From positions 528,724-592,723 of the forward strand of contig NZ_NNBL01000001.1 of the NCBI RefSeq assembly GCF_002803065.1: a DNA stretch of 64,000 nt, given 5' to 3'. The DNA comes from Streptomyces sp. CB01635. Lineage in GTDB: Bacteria > Actinomycetota > Actinomycetes > Streptomycetales > Streptomycetaceae. Made by a program: the position numbers and the translations under genes. Under the pieces are notes generated by a model, which did not search any database, had not been told where the DNA came from, and saw only the letters and a list, made by a program, of their open reading frames with translations. This document shows positions 42,272 to 51,490 of the stretch, piece after piece; positions within the stretch are counted from its first letter, which is position 1; the number at the start of each line of letters is the position of its first letter.

Positions 42272-43317
42272 GCGCCGCCGCACCAGGAACCCCGCCGCTG
42301 ACGGACGAGCGGCTCCTGAAGACGTCACCGCTGCGCAAGCTCATGGGCCGGCCCGAACTCGGCTCGGTCGTCGGCGCCATCGCCGTCTTCCTCTTCTTCG
42401 CGATCTTCGCGGACAGCTTCCTGCGGGCCTCCAGCCTCGCCACGGTCCTGTACGCGTCGTCGACGATCGGCATCATGGCCGTACCCGTGGCCCTGCTGAT
42501 GATCGGCGGCGAGTTCGACCTCTCCGCCGGTGTCATGGTCACCACGTCCGCGCTGATCTCGTCGATGTTCAGCTACCAGATGACGGCCAACGTCTGGGTC
42601 GGTGTGGGCGTCTCGCTCCTGTTCACGCTCGCCATCGGCGTGTTCAACGGCGTCATGCTGACCCGCACGGACCCACCGAGCTTCATCATCACGCTCGGCA
42701 CGTTCCTGATGCTGACCGGCATGAACCTCGGCTTCACCAAGCTGATCAGCGGCACCGTCTCCACCAAGTCGATCTCCGACATGGAGGGCTTCTCCTCCGC
42801 GAAGGACGTCTTCGCCTCCACGCTCACCGTCGGCGGCGTCGACTTCAAGATCACCATCCTGTGGTGGCTCGCCCTGATCGTCGTCGCCACCTGGATCCTG
42901 CTGCGCACCCGCGTCGGCAACTGGATCTACGCGGTCGGCGGCGGCGAGGACGCGGCCCGCGCCGTCGGTGTCCCGGTCAACAAGACCAAGATCGGCCTCT
43001 ACATGGGTGTCGCCTTCGGCGCCTGGATCTCGGGACAGCACCTGCTGTTCTCGTTCGAGGTCGTGCAGTCCGGCGAGGGCGTCGGCAACGAGCTGATCTA
43101 CATCATCGCGGCCGTCATCGGCGGCTGTCTGATCACCGGCGGCTACGGCTCCGCGGTCGGCGCGGCCATCGGCGCCCTGATCTTCGGCATGACGAGCAAG
43201 GGCATCGTGTTCGCCGAGTGGAACCCGGACTGGTTCAAGTTCTTCCTCGGGGCGATGCTGCTCCTCGCGACCCTGCTCAACGCGTGGGTCCGCAAGCGCG
43301 CGGAGGCGACGAAATGA
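42268..43317 (+). CDS. Sugar ABC transporter permease (CUT2/RbsC-FrcC family)
   Basis: 349 residues with 8-10 membrane helices. The CUT2 signature around [19 protein letters not shown] (about 75) and [18 protein letters not shown] (about 225), the cytoplasmic loop that contacts the ATPase, are both present. Starts inside the stop of copy 2 (ATGA) and ends in another ATGA with the ATPase. Forms a homodimer in this family. Confidence 0.93.
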   Translation: MSAAAPGTPPLTDERLLKTSPLRKLMGRPELGSVVGAIAVFLFFAIFADSFLRASSLATVLYASSTIGIMAVPVALLMIGGEFDLSAGVMVTTSALISSMFSYQMTANVWVGVGVSLLFTLAIGVFNGVMLTRTDPPSFIITLGTFLMLTGMNLGFTKLISGTVSTKSISDMEGFSSAKDVFASTLTVGGVDFKITILWWLALIVVATWILLRTRVGNWIYAVGGGEDAARAVGVPVNKTKIGLYMGVAFGAWISGQHLLFSFEVVQSGEGVGNELIYIIAAVIGGCLITGGYGSAVGAAIGALIFGMTSKGIVFAEWNPDWFKFFLGAMLLLATLLNAWVRKRAEATK

Positions 43318-44114
43318 CCGAGACCGCAGAGCGTACGGCGCTCGTCGAGCTCGATGGCGTCAGTAAGTACTACGGCAACATCCGGGCCCTGGAAGACGTC
43401 TCCCTCGTCGTGCACGCGGGCGAGATCTCCTGTGTCCTCGGCGACAACGGCGCGGGCAAGTCGACCCTCATCAAGATCATCGCGGGTCTGCACAGGCACG
43501 ACTCCGGCTCCTTCAGCATCGAGGGCGAGGAGACCCGGCTCGCCAATCCGCGCGAGTCCCTCGACCGCGGTATCGCCACGGTCTACCAGGACCTCGCCGT
43601 CGTCCCGCTGATGCCGGTCTGGCGGAACTTCTTCCTCGGCTCCGAGCCGACGAAGGGCTCCGGGCCCTTCAAGCGGCTGGACGTCGACCTGATGCGCAGG
43701 ACGACCCACGCGGAGCTGCTCCGCATGGGCATCGACCTGCGCGACGTCGACCAGCCCATCGGCACCCTCTCGGGCGGTGAACGCCAGTGCGTGGCGATCG
43801 CCCGCGCCGTCTACTTCGGCGCCAAGGTCCTCGTACTCGACGAGCCGACCGCCGCCCTCGGCGTCAAGCAGTCCGGCGTCGTCCTGAAGTACGTCGCCGC
43901 CGCGCGGGACGCGGGCCTCGGCGTGGTCTTGATCACGCACAACCCGCATCACGCGTACCTCGTAGGCAACCGCTTCGTCCTCCTGAAGAGGGGCGCGATG
44001 TTCGGCAGCTACGCCCGCGACGAGATCACCCTCGACGAACTGACCCGCCAAATGGCAGGCGGCAGCGAGCTGGACGACTTGCGCCACGAGCTGGAGGGCC
44101 GGGAGGCTCCGTAG
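43314..44114 (+). CDS. Sugar ABC transporter ATP-binding protein (single domain, FrcA type)
   Basis: 266 residues. Walker [13 protein letters not shown] near 42, signature [15 protein letters not shown] near 150, Walker [13 protein letters not shown] near 172. Most CUT2 systems use a double-domain ATPase of about 500 residues (RbsA); this one has a single domain, as in the FrcBCA fructose system. Last gene of the overlapping transport cluster. Confidence 0.93.
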   Translation: MTETAERTALVELDGVSKYYGNIRALEDVSLVVHAGEISCVLGDNGAGKSTLIKIIAGLHRHDSGSFSIEGEETRLANPRESLDRGIATVYQDLAVVPLMPVWRNFFLGSEPTKGSGPFKRLDVDLMRRTTHAELLRMGIDLRDVDQPIGTLSGGERQCVAIARAVYFGAKVLVLDEPTAALGVKQSGVVLKYVAAARDAGLGVVLITHNPHHAYLVGNRFVLLKRGAMFGSYARDEITLDELTRQMAGGSELDDLRHELEGREAP

Positions 44115-44140
44115 GACAGGGCGCTCCGTAGGCCGGGCGC

Positions 44141-44215
44141 CCGTAGGGGCGCGGGGCTGTGACACTTCGCGGCTCCGCCGCGGGGCGCGACCGGCCAAAA
44201 ACAACCCGCGGCCGG
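44141..44215. repeat. Streptomyces-type GC-rich palindromic intergenic element
   Basis: A block of GGGGCGCGGGGCTGTG followed by GCGGC-TCC-GCCGC (44169-44181) and GGGGCGCGACC. I recall closely similar segments scattered between Streptomyces genes. It lies between the transport operon and the ROK kinase and can fold into a stable hairpin, so it may also terminate transcription. Confidence 0.5.
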
Positions 44216-44305
44216 AAACGGACCCGCGGTAGCGCCACGCCCACCAAGAGTGACCGGCACCGCTCGGATACGCCCCCGCGGCAGCGAAATGGCACAATCG
44301 GCGCG

Positions 44306-45490
44306 ATGAGCACCTACCGCGACCTCGCCCACCGCGGCTCCGCACGAGCCACCGTCCTGCGGACCGTCGGCACGCGTGAGCGCCGTTCCCACCTGACGGC
44401 GCCGCGCGTCCCGACCGTCGGTATCGACATCGGCGGTACGAAGGTGATGGCGGGCGTCGTCGACGCCGACGGCAACATCCTGGAGACCCTGCGCACGGAG
44501 ACTCCGGACAAGTCCAAGAGCCCCAAGGTCGTCGAGGACACGATCACGGAGCTGGTGCTCGACCTCTCCGACCGGCACGACGTGCACGCCGTCGGCATCG
44601 GCGCGGCCGGCTGGGTCGACGCGGACCGCAACCGCATCCTGTTCGCGCCCCACCTGTCGTGGCGTAACGAGCCCCTCCGGGACCGGATCTCCAGCCGCCT
44701 CTCCGTCCCCGTACTCGTCGACAACGACGCGAACACGGCCGCCTGGGCCGAGTGGCGCTTCGGGGCGGGCCGTGGCGAGGACCACTTGGTCATGATCACG
44801 CTGGGCACCGGCATCGGTGGCGCGATCCTGGAGGACGGCCAGGTCAAGCGAGGCAAGTTCGGAGTCGCCGGTGAGTTCGGCCACATGCAGGTCGTCCCCG
44901 GCGGTCACCGCTGCCCGTGCGGCAACCGCGGCTGCTGGGAGCAGTACAGCTCCGGCAACGCCCTCGTGCGCGAGGCCCGCGAGCTCGCCGCCGCGGACTC
45001 CCCGGTCGCGTACGGGCTCATCGAGCGCGTCAAGGGCAACGTCTCCGACATCACAGGCCCGCTCATCACCGAGCTCGCCCGTGAGGGCGACGCCATGTGC
45101 ATCGAGCTGCTCCAGGACATCGGCCAGTGGCTCGGCGTCGGCATCGCGAACCTCGCGGCCGCCCTCGACCCGTCCTGCTTCGTCATCGGCGGCGGCGTCT
45201 CCGCGGCCGACGACCTGCTGATCGGCCCGGCCCGCGACGCCTTCAGGCGCCAGCTCACCGGCCGCGGCTACCGCCCCGAGGCTCGCATCGCCCGCGCCCA
45301 GCTCGGCCCCGAGGCCGGTATGGTCGGCGCCGCGGACCTCGCACGGCTCGTCGCCCGCCGCTTCCGCCGCGCCAAGCGCAGGCGCGTGGAACGGTACGAG
45401 CGCTACGAGCGTTACCACCAGGGCAAGGGCTTCGGCCTCGGCCCGCAAAGCCCGGCGAGCGCCGCCGGCGAGACCCAGGGACCCAAGTAA
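44306..45490 (+). CDS. ROK-family sugar kinase
   Basis: 394 residues. Catalytic ROK signatures are intact: VGIDIGGTKVMAGVVD near 38, NDANTAAWAE with the catalytic Asp near 138, zinc motif HRCPCGNRGCWEQY near 205. A basic C-terminal extension (RRAKRRRVERYERYERYH) is unusual for ROK kinases. The ATG is 7 nt after CACAAT with no RBS, a leaderless candidate. Likely phosphorylates the sugar imported by the upstream ABC system. Confidence 0.9.
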   Translation: MSTYRDLAHRGSARATVLRTVGTRERRSHLTAPRVPTVGIDIGGTKVMAGVVDADGNILETLRTETPDKSKSPKVVEDTITELVLDLSDRHDVHAVGIGAAGWVDADRNRILFAPHLSWRNEPLRDRISSRLSVPVLVDNDANTAAWAEWRFGAGRGEDHLVMITLGTGIGGAILEDGQVKRGKFGVAGEFGHMQVVPGGHRCPCGNRGCWEQYSSGNALVREARELAAADSPVAYGLIERVKGNVSDITGPLITELAREGDAMCIELLQDIGQWLGVGIANLAAALDPSCFVIGGGVSAADDLLIGPARDAFRRQLTGRGYRPEARIARAQLGPEAGMVGAADLARLVARRFRRAKRRRVERYERYERYHQGKGFGLGPQSPASAAGETQGPK

Positions 45491-46068
45491 TGACCGTGCC
45501 ACGCCAGCCCTCGTCCCCCGACGAAGGGCAGCGCCCCCCTGGAAACCGCCGGAGGGTCATCCGCCGCCGCGCGCTGACGCTGCTCACGATCGTGCTGCTC
45601 ATCGGCGTGCCTGCAGGCTATCTGGTGATCTCCGCGAACCAGAGCCGGAACAGCGGCAAGGACAAGGAAGCCAAGTACTCCGCGACAGGCCTCACCATCG
45701 GCTGGCCGTCCAAGGTCCAGCGCCGGCTGTACCAGGTACCGATACCGGTCTCCTCCGCCAAGGGCGTCGCGTACTACGAGACGAACAACCTCAGGACGAG
45801 TCGCCTCTACGTCCGCTTCCGCACCACGGACTCGGGCCTCGACAAGTTCCTGAAGACCATCGGGACCAGCTCGTCCAAGCTGCAGAAGGACGAGGTCCCC
45901 ATCAGCCCGCGCAACCAGAAGGTCGTCGGCTGGGCCTTCGACGGCCCCGGCCCGTACCGGGGCCTCACCCACAAGCAGAAGAATCCCGAGCCGACCCTGG
46001 ACATCGTGGTGAACCGGGAGAACCCGGCGAAGCCCTTCGTGTACGTGGTGTCGACGACGACGCCGTAG
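45490..46068 (+). CDS. Membrane-anchored protein of unknown function
   Basis: 192 residues. A basic N-terminus, one membrane helix near 28-48 (LTLLTIVLLIGVPAGYLVI) and a C-terminal extracellular domain (about 60-192) with beta-rich pattern. Its ATG overlaps the kinase stop (TAATG), so it belongs to the sugar unit. Conserved-looking but with no motif I recognise; marks the end of the ordinary gene order before the accessory patch. Confidence 0.78.
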   Translation: MTVPRQPSSPDEGQRPPGNRRRVIRRRALTLLTIVLLIGVPAGYLVISANQSRNSGKDKEAKYSATGLTIGWPSKVQRRLYQVPIPVSSAKGVAYYETNNLRTSRLYVRFRTTDSGLDKFLKTIGTSSSKLQKDEVPISPRNQKVVGWAFDGPGPYRGLTHKQKNPEPTLDIVVNRENPAKPFVYVVSTTTP

Positions 46069-46336
46069 CGCCGGCCGCGAACACGGCGAGCTGCGCACCT
46101 TCGCCGCCACCAGCAGGCTGTGCCGCCTGCCCCGCGATGGCGCCCTCCTTCAGGGGGGCAAAAACGTACCCGGCACCAGGCACAGCAAACGCGCAGACAG
46201 CCGGGTCCGGAGAACCCCACAGGGGGCGGTCCCAGGACTTCGGCGGGTCCGCCAGGCAACCGTGAACTGTCTCCTCAATGTCCGTCAACTCTGGCTCCTG
46301 CCACGTGAGTTACCCCGTGTTTGCGGCCGGTCGTCG

Positions 46337-46501
46337 ATGTCCAACAACGTCAACACCCAGGCGATGAGCCGGATGGGCGGCAACGGGTTCCCCCGCAAGT
46401 GGCGCCTGCTGCACGACGACCCGTACGTCCTCAACCCGGGGAACGACCACTTCGAGGGCTGCGACCCCTCCAAGGACGTCGTCGTCTGCGAGATGAAGTA
46501 G
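46337..46501 (+). CDS. Short orphan ORF in a 530-bp gene-poor stretch
   Basis: 54 codons, from ATG 46337. The product is polar with Trp, His and two Cys near the end (FEGCDPSKDVVVCEMK), composition unlike random GC-rich antisense, so it may be a real small protein or the 3' end of a decayed gene. No RBS stands out. The rest of 46069-46598 has no gene I can support. Confidence 0.3.
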   Translation: MSNNVNTQAMSRMGGNGFPRKWRLLHDDPYVLNPGNDHFEGCDPSKDVVVCEMK

Positions 46502-46598
46502 CAGACAGAACCGGCCTCTTGAGGCCACCGGACAACTCGCTGACCCGGCAGCAACGGTGCTTCGTCACCCTCTCGCAGGGTGGCGGGGCATCGTCACG

Positions 46599-47227
46599 TC
46601 ATCGGCTCCGGTGGACAGGTACCCATTCGGCTTCCACAGCGGACACCGCCTGCGGGTCCTGCCACACCAGGCTTCCCAGCGCCACGCCCGGCACGACCCT
46701 GTTGCGGCACGCGAGCGGTCCCGTACCCGATTCCAGCGCATCCGCGACCGCGTCCAGGTAAGTGCTGAAACTGGCGTACTCGTGGTGCAGGCAGCTGCTG
46801 TCACTGGAGGACCAGCGGCCGACACGGCCTGCGTCGGGGCCGCCCACCAGCACCATTTCTCCCGCGTAGTCGTCGTCGGCGCCTGTTACCGGCACCCACC
46901 TGGCGAAGCCGACAGTGCCGGTTTCGCTGTCGCTGCGCGGGGCGTGCACTCGGGCGCACTCGTCCAGCGGCAGGAAGGTACAGCCGACCAGGATTTCGCG
47001 GGATTCACCTCGCCTTCCTCATCACCATCCACCTCGAACGCCTCGGCACCGTCATGCAGCAGCCACAGCGCCGCCAGTTCTCCCGGCCAGCTGATCCCCA
47101 TCCGGGCCTGCGCTGCCGCGAGTTGCTCCGGTGTGGCAGGTGGGCGCAGCGACGCGTAAGAGTTCGGTGCGCCGACCTTCAACCAGGATTCAACGCGGTC
47201 CCACGCCGCGATGATGTCGTTGCTCAC
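46599..47227 (-). pseudogene. SMI1/KNR4-family immunity-like gene, frameshifted
   Basis: The first part, from GTG 47227, reads MSNDIIAAWDRVESWLK and continues through the SMI1 signature PGELAALWLLHDGAEAF in one frame to about 46990. The natural continuation (SREILVGCTFLPLDECA, then GEMVLVGGPDAGRVGRW) is in another frame and ends at 46599. The second frame has a stop just upstream of the junction, so no single frame covers both. SMI1 domains often act as immunity proteins against polymorphic toxins. True decay or a sequence error are both possible. Confidence 0.75.
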
Positions 47228-47279
47228 TGCATCACGGTATCCACCTTCCGGCGCAACTCGACGTGCATGCTGCACGCTC

Positions 47280-48359
47280 CTACTGCTGGAGCTCCATGAC
47301 GTCGGCGACCACGCAGCTGGCGTTGTCGGGACCGCCGGAGCCGTTGGCGAGGGCGACGAGTTCGCGGATCGCCTGCTCGGGCTCCCTGATCTCGGAGAGA
47401 ACCCGGTGGATCTCTTCGGTCGGCACGACGGTCGACAGACCATCGGAGCAGAGCAGGTATCGATCTCCCTGCCGGGCGTCGTGGAGGCGCAGGTCGGGGG
47501 TGGCGTCGGCTCCTTGGCCCAGGGCTCGTACCAACAGCGAGCGCTGGGGGTGGGAGGCGGCTTCTTCCGGGGTGAGGCGGCCCTCGTCGACCATCGACTG
47601 CACCATGGTGTGGTCATGCGTGATCTGGAACAGCTCTCCGTCGCGCAGGAGGTGGACGCGGGAGTCGCCGATGTGGACGAGGGCCAGCTGTGAGCCGGTC
47701 CAGAGCATCGCGGTGAGTGTCGTGCCGGCCTCCTCGGGTGAAGACCCGGTGCGGGCGACGCCGTGCACGGCCTCTTTGGCCTGTTCGACGGCGTCTTCAA
47801 GGGCGTTGAGGAGATCGCCCGCCGGGACGCCGTCGGTTTCGAGGTACTTGAGTGCGTCAACGGCGGCCGCGCTCGCGGAGGCGCCCCGACTGCCGTAGCC
47901 GTCGGCGACGGCGAGCAGGCGGGACCCGGCGTAGGCGGTGTCCTGGTTGCTCTCGCGGACAAGGCCCGTGTCGGACAGTGCGGCGTAACGGATTCCCAGG
48001 GGCTTGGTGGTCGGGGACATGGCAGGGTCCTTCCAGGACAGGTGATTGATGAGGAAGGTGGCCAGGTCCCGCCGTGCGGCGGTGTCGGCCTCGACCTGGG
48101 CCCAGAACGCGCGGACCTCCTGGGCCGCCGGGCCCGCCTCCAGCGTGCAGACGTGCTGGATACGGGCCAGGGGCATCCCCAGACGTCGGAGCCAGGCGAC
48201 CAGTCGAGCCTGGTCCAGTTGCTCCGGCGCGTAGAGGCGGTAGCCGGTCACCGGGTCGACGCGAGCGGGGGGCAGCAGGCCGAGCTCGTCGTAAAGACGC
48301 AGCGCCTTCGGTGACAGCCGCGACGCCTTCGCGAACGCCCCGATGCTCAGCAACCCCAT
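47280..48359 (-). CDS. MerR-type HTH fused to PP2C serine/threonine phosphatase
   Basis: 359 residues. Residues 1-75 are a MerR winged helix (LLSIGAFAKASRLSPKALRL, then RLYAPEQLDQARLVAWLRRL), 76-115 a linker helix, and 120-355 a PP2C/PPM phosphatase with metal motifs VRESNQDTAYAG, VADGYGSRG, VHIGDSRVHL, LCSDGLS and GGPDNASCV. All metal-binding Asp are kept, so it should be active. A DNA-binding domain joined to a PPM phosphatase suggests phosphorylation-linked gene control. Start at ATG 48359 with GGAG upstream. Confidence 0.9.
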   Translation of the reverse strand: MGLLSIGAFAKASRLSPKALRLYDELGLLPPARVDPVTGYRLYAPEQLDQARLVAWLRRLGMPLARIQHVCTLEAGPAAQEVRAFWAQVEADTAARRDLATFLINHLSWKDPAMSPTTKPLGIRYAALSDTGLVRESNQDTAYAGSRLLAVADGYGSRGASASAAAVDALKYLETDGVPAGDLLNALEDAVEQAKEAVHGVARTGSSPEEAGTTLTAMLWTGSQLALVHIGDSRVHLLRDGELFQITHDHTMVQSMVDEGRLTPEEAASHPQRSLLVRALGQGADATPDLRLHDARQGDRYLLCSDGLSTVVPTEEIHRVLSEIREPEQAIRELVALANGSGGPDNASCVVADVMELQQ

Positions 48360-48499
48360 GCCCACTCCTCACTCATGCCGAGCACATCGCCCGGCCCCAC
48401 CGATGCTGTGGCCTCCCCCAAGGTGAAGGTCAACCAAGGTTCCGATCGGCTCCATCTGATGATCGTTCACCCGCCGGTGTCGTGGCCCGCGCCCGGTCG

Positions 48500-48739
48500 A
48501 CCGCGGCCTGCAGCGGGTTCGGTCAGCACATCGTGGAAAAGGACACCAAGTCCCTTGCCGGCGAGCGGGATCCGCCCTTGCCGTGGTCCGGTCACACGAA
48601 CGTGCCGGCCACCAAGCGGTGGTACGTCAAGCCGGACGTGGAGGATCTTCGCGAAGCCTCCACAACGTGGGATGGCCTGCACGGGGTGTCCACCCAGTCG
48701 TGTGAGAAATTGCGAGATGTGAGACCGTGCAGGGCGTGA
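48500..48739 (+). pseudogene. Remnant of a phage-type tyrosine integrase (C-terminal fragment)
   Basis: A stretch reading GHTNVPATKRWYVKPDVEDL then REASTTWDGLHG matches the C-terminal His-Tyr region of actinobacterial integrases (GHTxVxTTxRWYVKPD). The upstream catalytic Arg region is absent or degraded, and nothing else of an integrative element is left. It marks an old recombination boundary of the accessory patch and ends where the pcaL gene begins. Confidence 0.55.
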
Positions 48740-50028
48740 GTGAGACACCGAAGAACACCCTGCAATACCGCTTTGACGGGCCAGAAGACGCCCCAGTCCT
48801 GATCTTGGGTCCCTCACTGGGTACCACCTGGCACATGTGGGACCGGCAGGTACCCGAGCTCGCCCGGCAGTGGCGGGTGTTCCGTTTCGACCTGCCCGGG
48901 CACGGCGGCGCCCCCGCCCACCCGGCCGGTTCCGTCGCCGACCTCGCCGCGCGGCTCCTGGCCACGCTCGACGAACTCGGCGTGCAGCGCTTCGGTTACG
49001 CGGGCTGCTCCCTGGGCGGCGCCATCGGCGCGGAGCTGGCGCTGCGCCACCCCCAGCGCGTGGCCTCCCTCGCGCTGATCGCGGCCTCGCCCCGCTTCGG
49101 CACCGCCGACGAGTTCCGCCAGCGCGGCGTGATCGTCCGCAGCAACGGCCTCGACCCCATCGCCCGCACGTCCCCGGAGCACTGGTTCACCAGCGGCTTC
49201 GCGGCCGCCCAGCCCGCGATCACCGACTGGGCCGTGCAGATGGTGCGCACCACCGACCCGGGCTGCTACATCGCCGCCTGCGAGGCGCTCGCGTCCTTCG
49301 ACGTACGGGCCGAGCTCGGCTCCATCGGCGTCCCCACGCTCGTCCTCGTCGGCTCCGACGACCAGGTGACGGGCCCCGCCCAGGCGCGCACCCTCGTCGC
49401 CGGCATACCGGACGCGCGGCTCGCCGTCGTGCCCGCCGCCTCGCACCTCGCCCCGGTCGAGCAGCCCGCCGCCGTCACCGACCTCCTCGTACGGCACTTC
49501 TCCACGGCCTGGCAGCCCGCGTACGAGACCGGGCAGCACGCGATCCCCGCCGCCCCCGTCAAGCCCGTCCTCGCGCCGCCGCCCCCGCCGGTCGCCCCCG
49601 TGGCGGAGATCGGGCCGACGGAGGCCCAGCCCGAGGCGGAGGTCCGGCCCGACCGGCACGACATCGGTCTCAAGGTGCGCCGCGAGGTGCTCGGCGACGC
49701 GCACGTCGACCGGGCGCTGGCCTCGGCGGATGCCTTCTCCGGCGACTTCCAGGAATTCCTCACCCGCTACGCGTGGGGCGAGATCTGGAGCCGGCCCGGC
49801 CTCGACCGCCGCATGCGCAGCTGCGTCACGCTCACCGCGCTCGTCGCCGGCGGCCACCTCGAAGAGCTGGCCTTCCACACCCGCGCCGCCCTGCGCAACG
49901 GCCTCACCGCCGACGAGATCAAGGAAGTGCTGCTCCAGGCCGCCGTGTACTGCGGCGTGCCCGCGGTGAACTCGGCGTTCAAGGTGGCCCAGGCCGTGAT
50001 CCGCGAGGAGACCACGCCGCAGGAGTAG
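48736..50028 (+). CDS. pcaL: Fused 3-oxoadipate enol-lactonase / 4-carboxymuconolactone decarboxylase (PcaL)
   Basis: 430 residues. Residues about 1-260 are an alpha/beta hydrolase (nucleophile Ser in GYAGCSLGGA, Asp in GSDDQVTG, His in ASHLAPVEQP). A Pro/Ala linker (about 265-310) leads to a carboxymuconolactone decarboxylase domain to the end (TLTALVAGGHLEELAFH and AVYCGVPAVNSAF). It joins the last ring-opening steps of protocatechuate breakdown, as in Rhodococcus and Streptomyces PcaL. No other pca gene is adjacent. GTG 48727 would add three residues. Confidence 0.88.
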   Translation: MSETPKNTLQYRFDGPEDAPVLILGPSLGTTWHMWDRQVPELARQWRVFRFDLPGHGGAPAHPAGSVADLAARLLATLDELGVQRFGYAGCSLGGAIGAELALRHPQRVASLALIAASPRFGTADEFRQRGVIVRSNGLDPIARTSPEHWFTSGFAAAQPAITDWAVQMVRTTDPGCYIAACEALASFDVRAELGSIGVPTLVLVGSDDQVTGPAQARTLVAGIPDARLAVVPAASHLAPVEQPAAVTDLLVRHFSTAWQPAYETGQHAIPAAPVKPVLAPPPPPVAPVAEIGPTEAQPEAEVRPDRHDIGLKVRREVLGDAHVDRALASADAFSGDFQEFLTRYAWGEIWSRPGLDRRMRSCVTLTALVAGGHLEELAFHTRAALRNGLTADEIKEVLLQAAVYCGVPAVNSAFKVAQAVIREETTPQE

Positions 50029-50082
50029 ACGACCGGGTGCCGGGACGGGCCGGACGCGGGCCGGGAGCGCAGGATGGTTCCC

Positions 50083-50718
50083 ATGAAGCTCACGAAGAAG
50101 ATCCATGCCTGCGTCCGCCTGGAGAAGGACGGGCGGACGCTCGTCATCGACCCGGGCGGCTTCTGCGAGGAGGACGCGGCTGTCGGCGCCGAGGCGATCC
50201 TCGTGACGCACGAGCACCCCGACCACTTCGACGAGACCCGGCTGCGGGTGGCCCTCGAAGCCGACCCGGCCACCGAGATCTGGACCCTGAAGTCCGTGGC
50301 CGACAAGATCTCGACGGCGTTCCCGGGCCGGGTGCACACGGTCGGGCACGGCGACACGTTCGAGGCGGCCGGTTTCGACATCCAGGTCCACGGCGAACTG
50401 CACGCCGTCATCCACCCGGACATCCCCCGCATCACGAACGTCGGCTATCTGATCGACCACGGCCGCGTCTTCCACCCCGGCGACGCGTTCACCGTCCCCG
50501 ACCAGCCCGTCGAGACGCTCCTCGTGCCCGTGATGGCCCCCTGGAACAAGATCGCCGAGGTCATCGACTACCTTCGCGAGGTCGGCCCGCAGCGCGCGTA
50601 CGACATCCATGACGCGCTGCTGACCGACCTGGCCTGGCCCATCTACGACGGGCAGATCGCGGCGCTCGGCGGGACGGACAACCTGCGGCTGACGCCGGAG
50701 GAGTGCGCGACGCTCTGA
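50083..50718 (+). CDS. MBL-fold metallo-hydrolase (UlaG-like)
   Basis: 211 residues from ATG 50083 with AGGATGG upstream; ATG 50074 is an alternative. The metal motif HxHxDH is THEHPDHFD near 46; further ligands are in HPGDAF and DIHDALL. Small single-domain family common in actinobacteria, function not established (lactonase or phosphodiesterase type). Stands alone. Confidence 0.88.
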   Translation: MKLTKKIHACVRLEKDGRTLVIDPGGFCEEDAAVGAEAILVTHEHPDHFDETRLRVALEADPATEIWTLKSVADKISTAFPGRVHTVGHGDTFEAAGFDIQVHGELHAVIHPDIPRITNVGYLIDHGRVFHPGDAFTVPDQPVETLLVPVMAPWNKIAEVIDYLREVGPQRAYDIHDALLTDLAWPIYDGQIAALGGTDNLRLTPEECATL

Positions 50719-50744
50719 GCACCCTCGCGGGCTGTGAACTCCCC

Positions 50745-51317
50745 TTACCGGCCGAGGAGTTCGACGATCTCTTCGGTCGTGGCGAGCTCCGCGATCCGCG
50801 GGAAGATCTTGCCGAAGCTGTGCTCGTGGGACGCGGCGTCCGTGTCGGTCGTCGCGTCCTCGACCACCGTGAGGTGGTAGCTCAGCTCGAAGGCGGAGCG
50901 GGCGGTGGACTCGACGCCGATCGAGGACGAGATCCCCGCGAGCACGATCTGCGTCACTCCGCGGCGGCGCAGCTGGAGGTCCAGCTCCGTCCCGGTGAAG
51001 GCGCCCCAGTGCCGCTTGGTGATCACGATGTCGTCGCCGAGCGGGCCGAGCTCGTCCGGGAACTCGGAGAACGCGGCGGGCGGCGCCTGGGTGAGCCCGG
51101 GGGCGGCCGACCGGCTCACCGGCAGGTCGCCGCCGTCGGGGGACCAGGCGACGCGGACGCGCACGACGGGCAGGCCCTTGGCGCGGAAAGCGTCCGCGAG
51201 CGTGGCCCCGTTCTTCAGGACTCCGTCGGCGGGGTGGACGGTCGGCAGGCCGAGGATGCCGTTCTGGAGGTCGATGAGGACGAGGGCGGTGCGCTCGTCG
51301 AGGGTGGTGGCGGGCAT
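50745..51317 (-). CDS. Isochorismatase-like hydrolase
   Basis: 190 residues from ATG 51317 with AAGGAG upstream. The fold motifs LVLIDLQNGI (Asp), KRHWGAFTGTELD (Lys) and the third site GISSSIGVESTAR are present, but the nucleophilic Cys of nicotinamidase-type members is Gly here. True isochorismatases such as PhzD also carry Gly, so amidase activity is unlikely and vinyl-ether hydrolysis more plausible. No siderophore genes nearby. Confidence 0.88.
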   Translation of the reverse strand: MPATTLDERTALVLIDLQNGILGLPTVHPADGVLKNGATLADAFRAKGLPVVRVRVAWSPDGGDLPVSRSAAPGLTQAPPAAFSEFPDELGPLGDDIVITKRHWGAFTGTELDLQLRRRGVTQIVLAGISSSIGVESTARSAFELSYHLTVVEDATTDTDAASHEHSFGKIFPRIAELATTEEIVELLGR

Positions 51318-51490
51318 GGGGGGTGCTCCTTGCGGATCCGGGGGGAGATGCTTCGACAGGCTAACTTTCAAACAGAGAAACTTGCAAGGTAGCCTGCCTA
51401 TCGCGCCTGTCGCGTGCTGTCCATCGCGCCCCGCCGACGGCCGTCCCGGGTTCGGCGGGCGTTGTCGTACCCGCCCGGTAGGTTGTGGGC

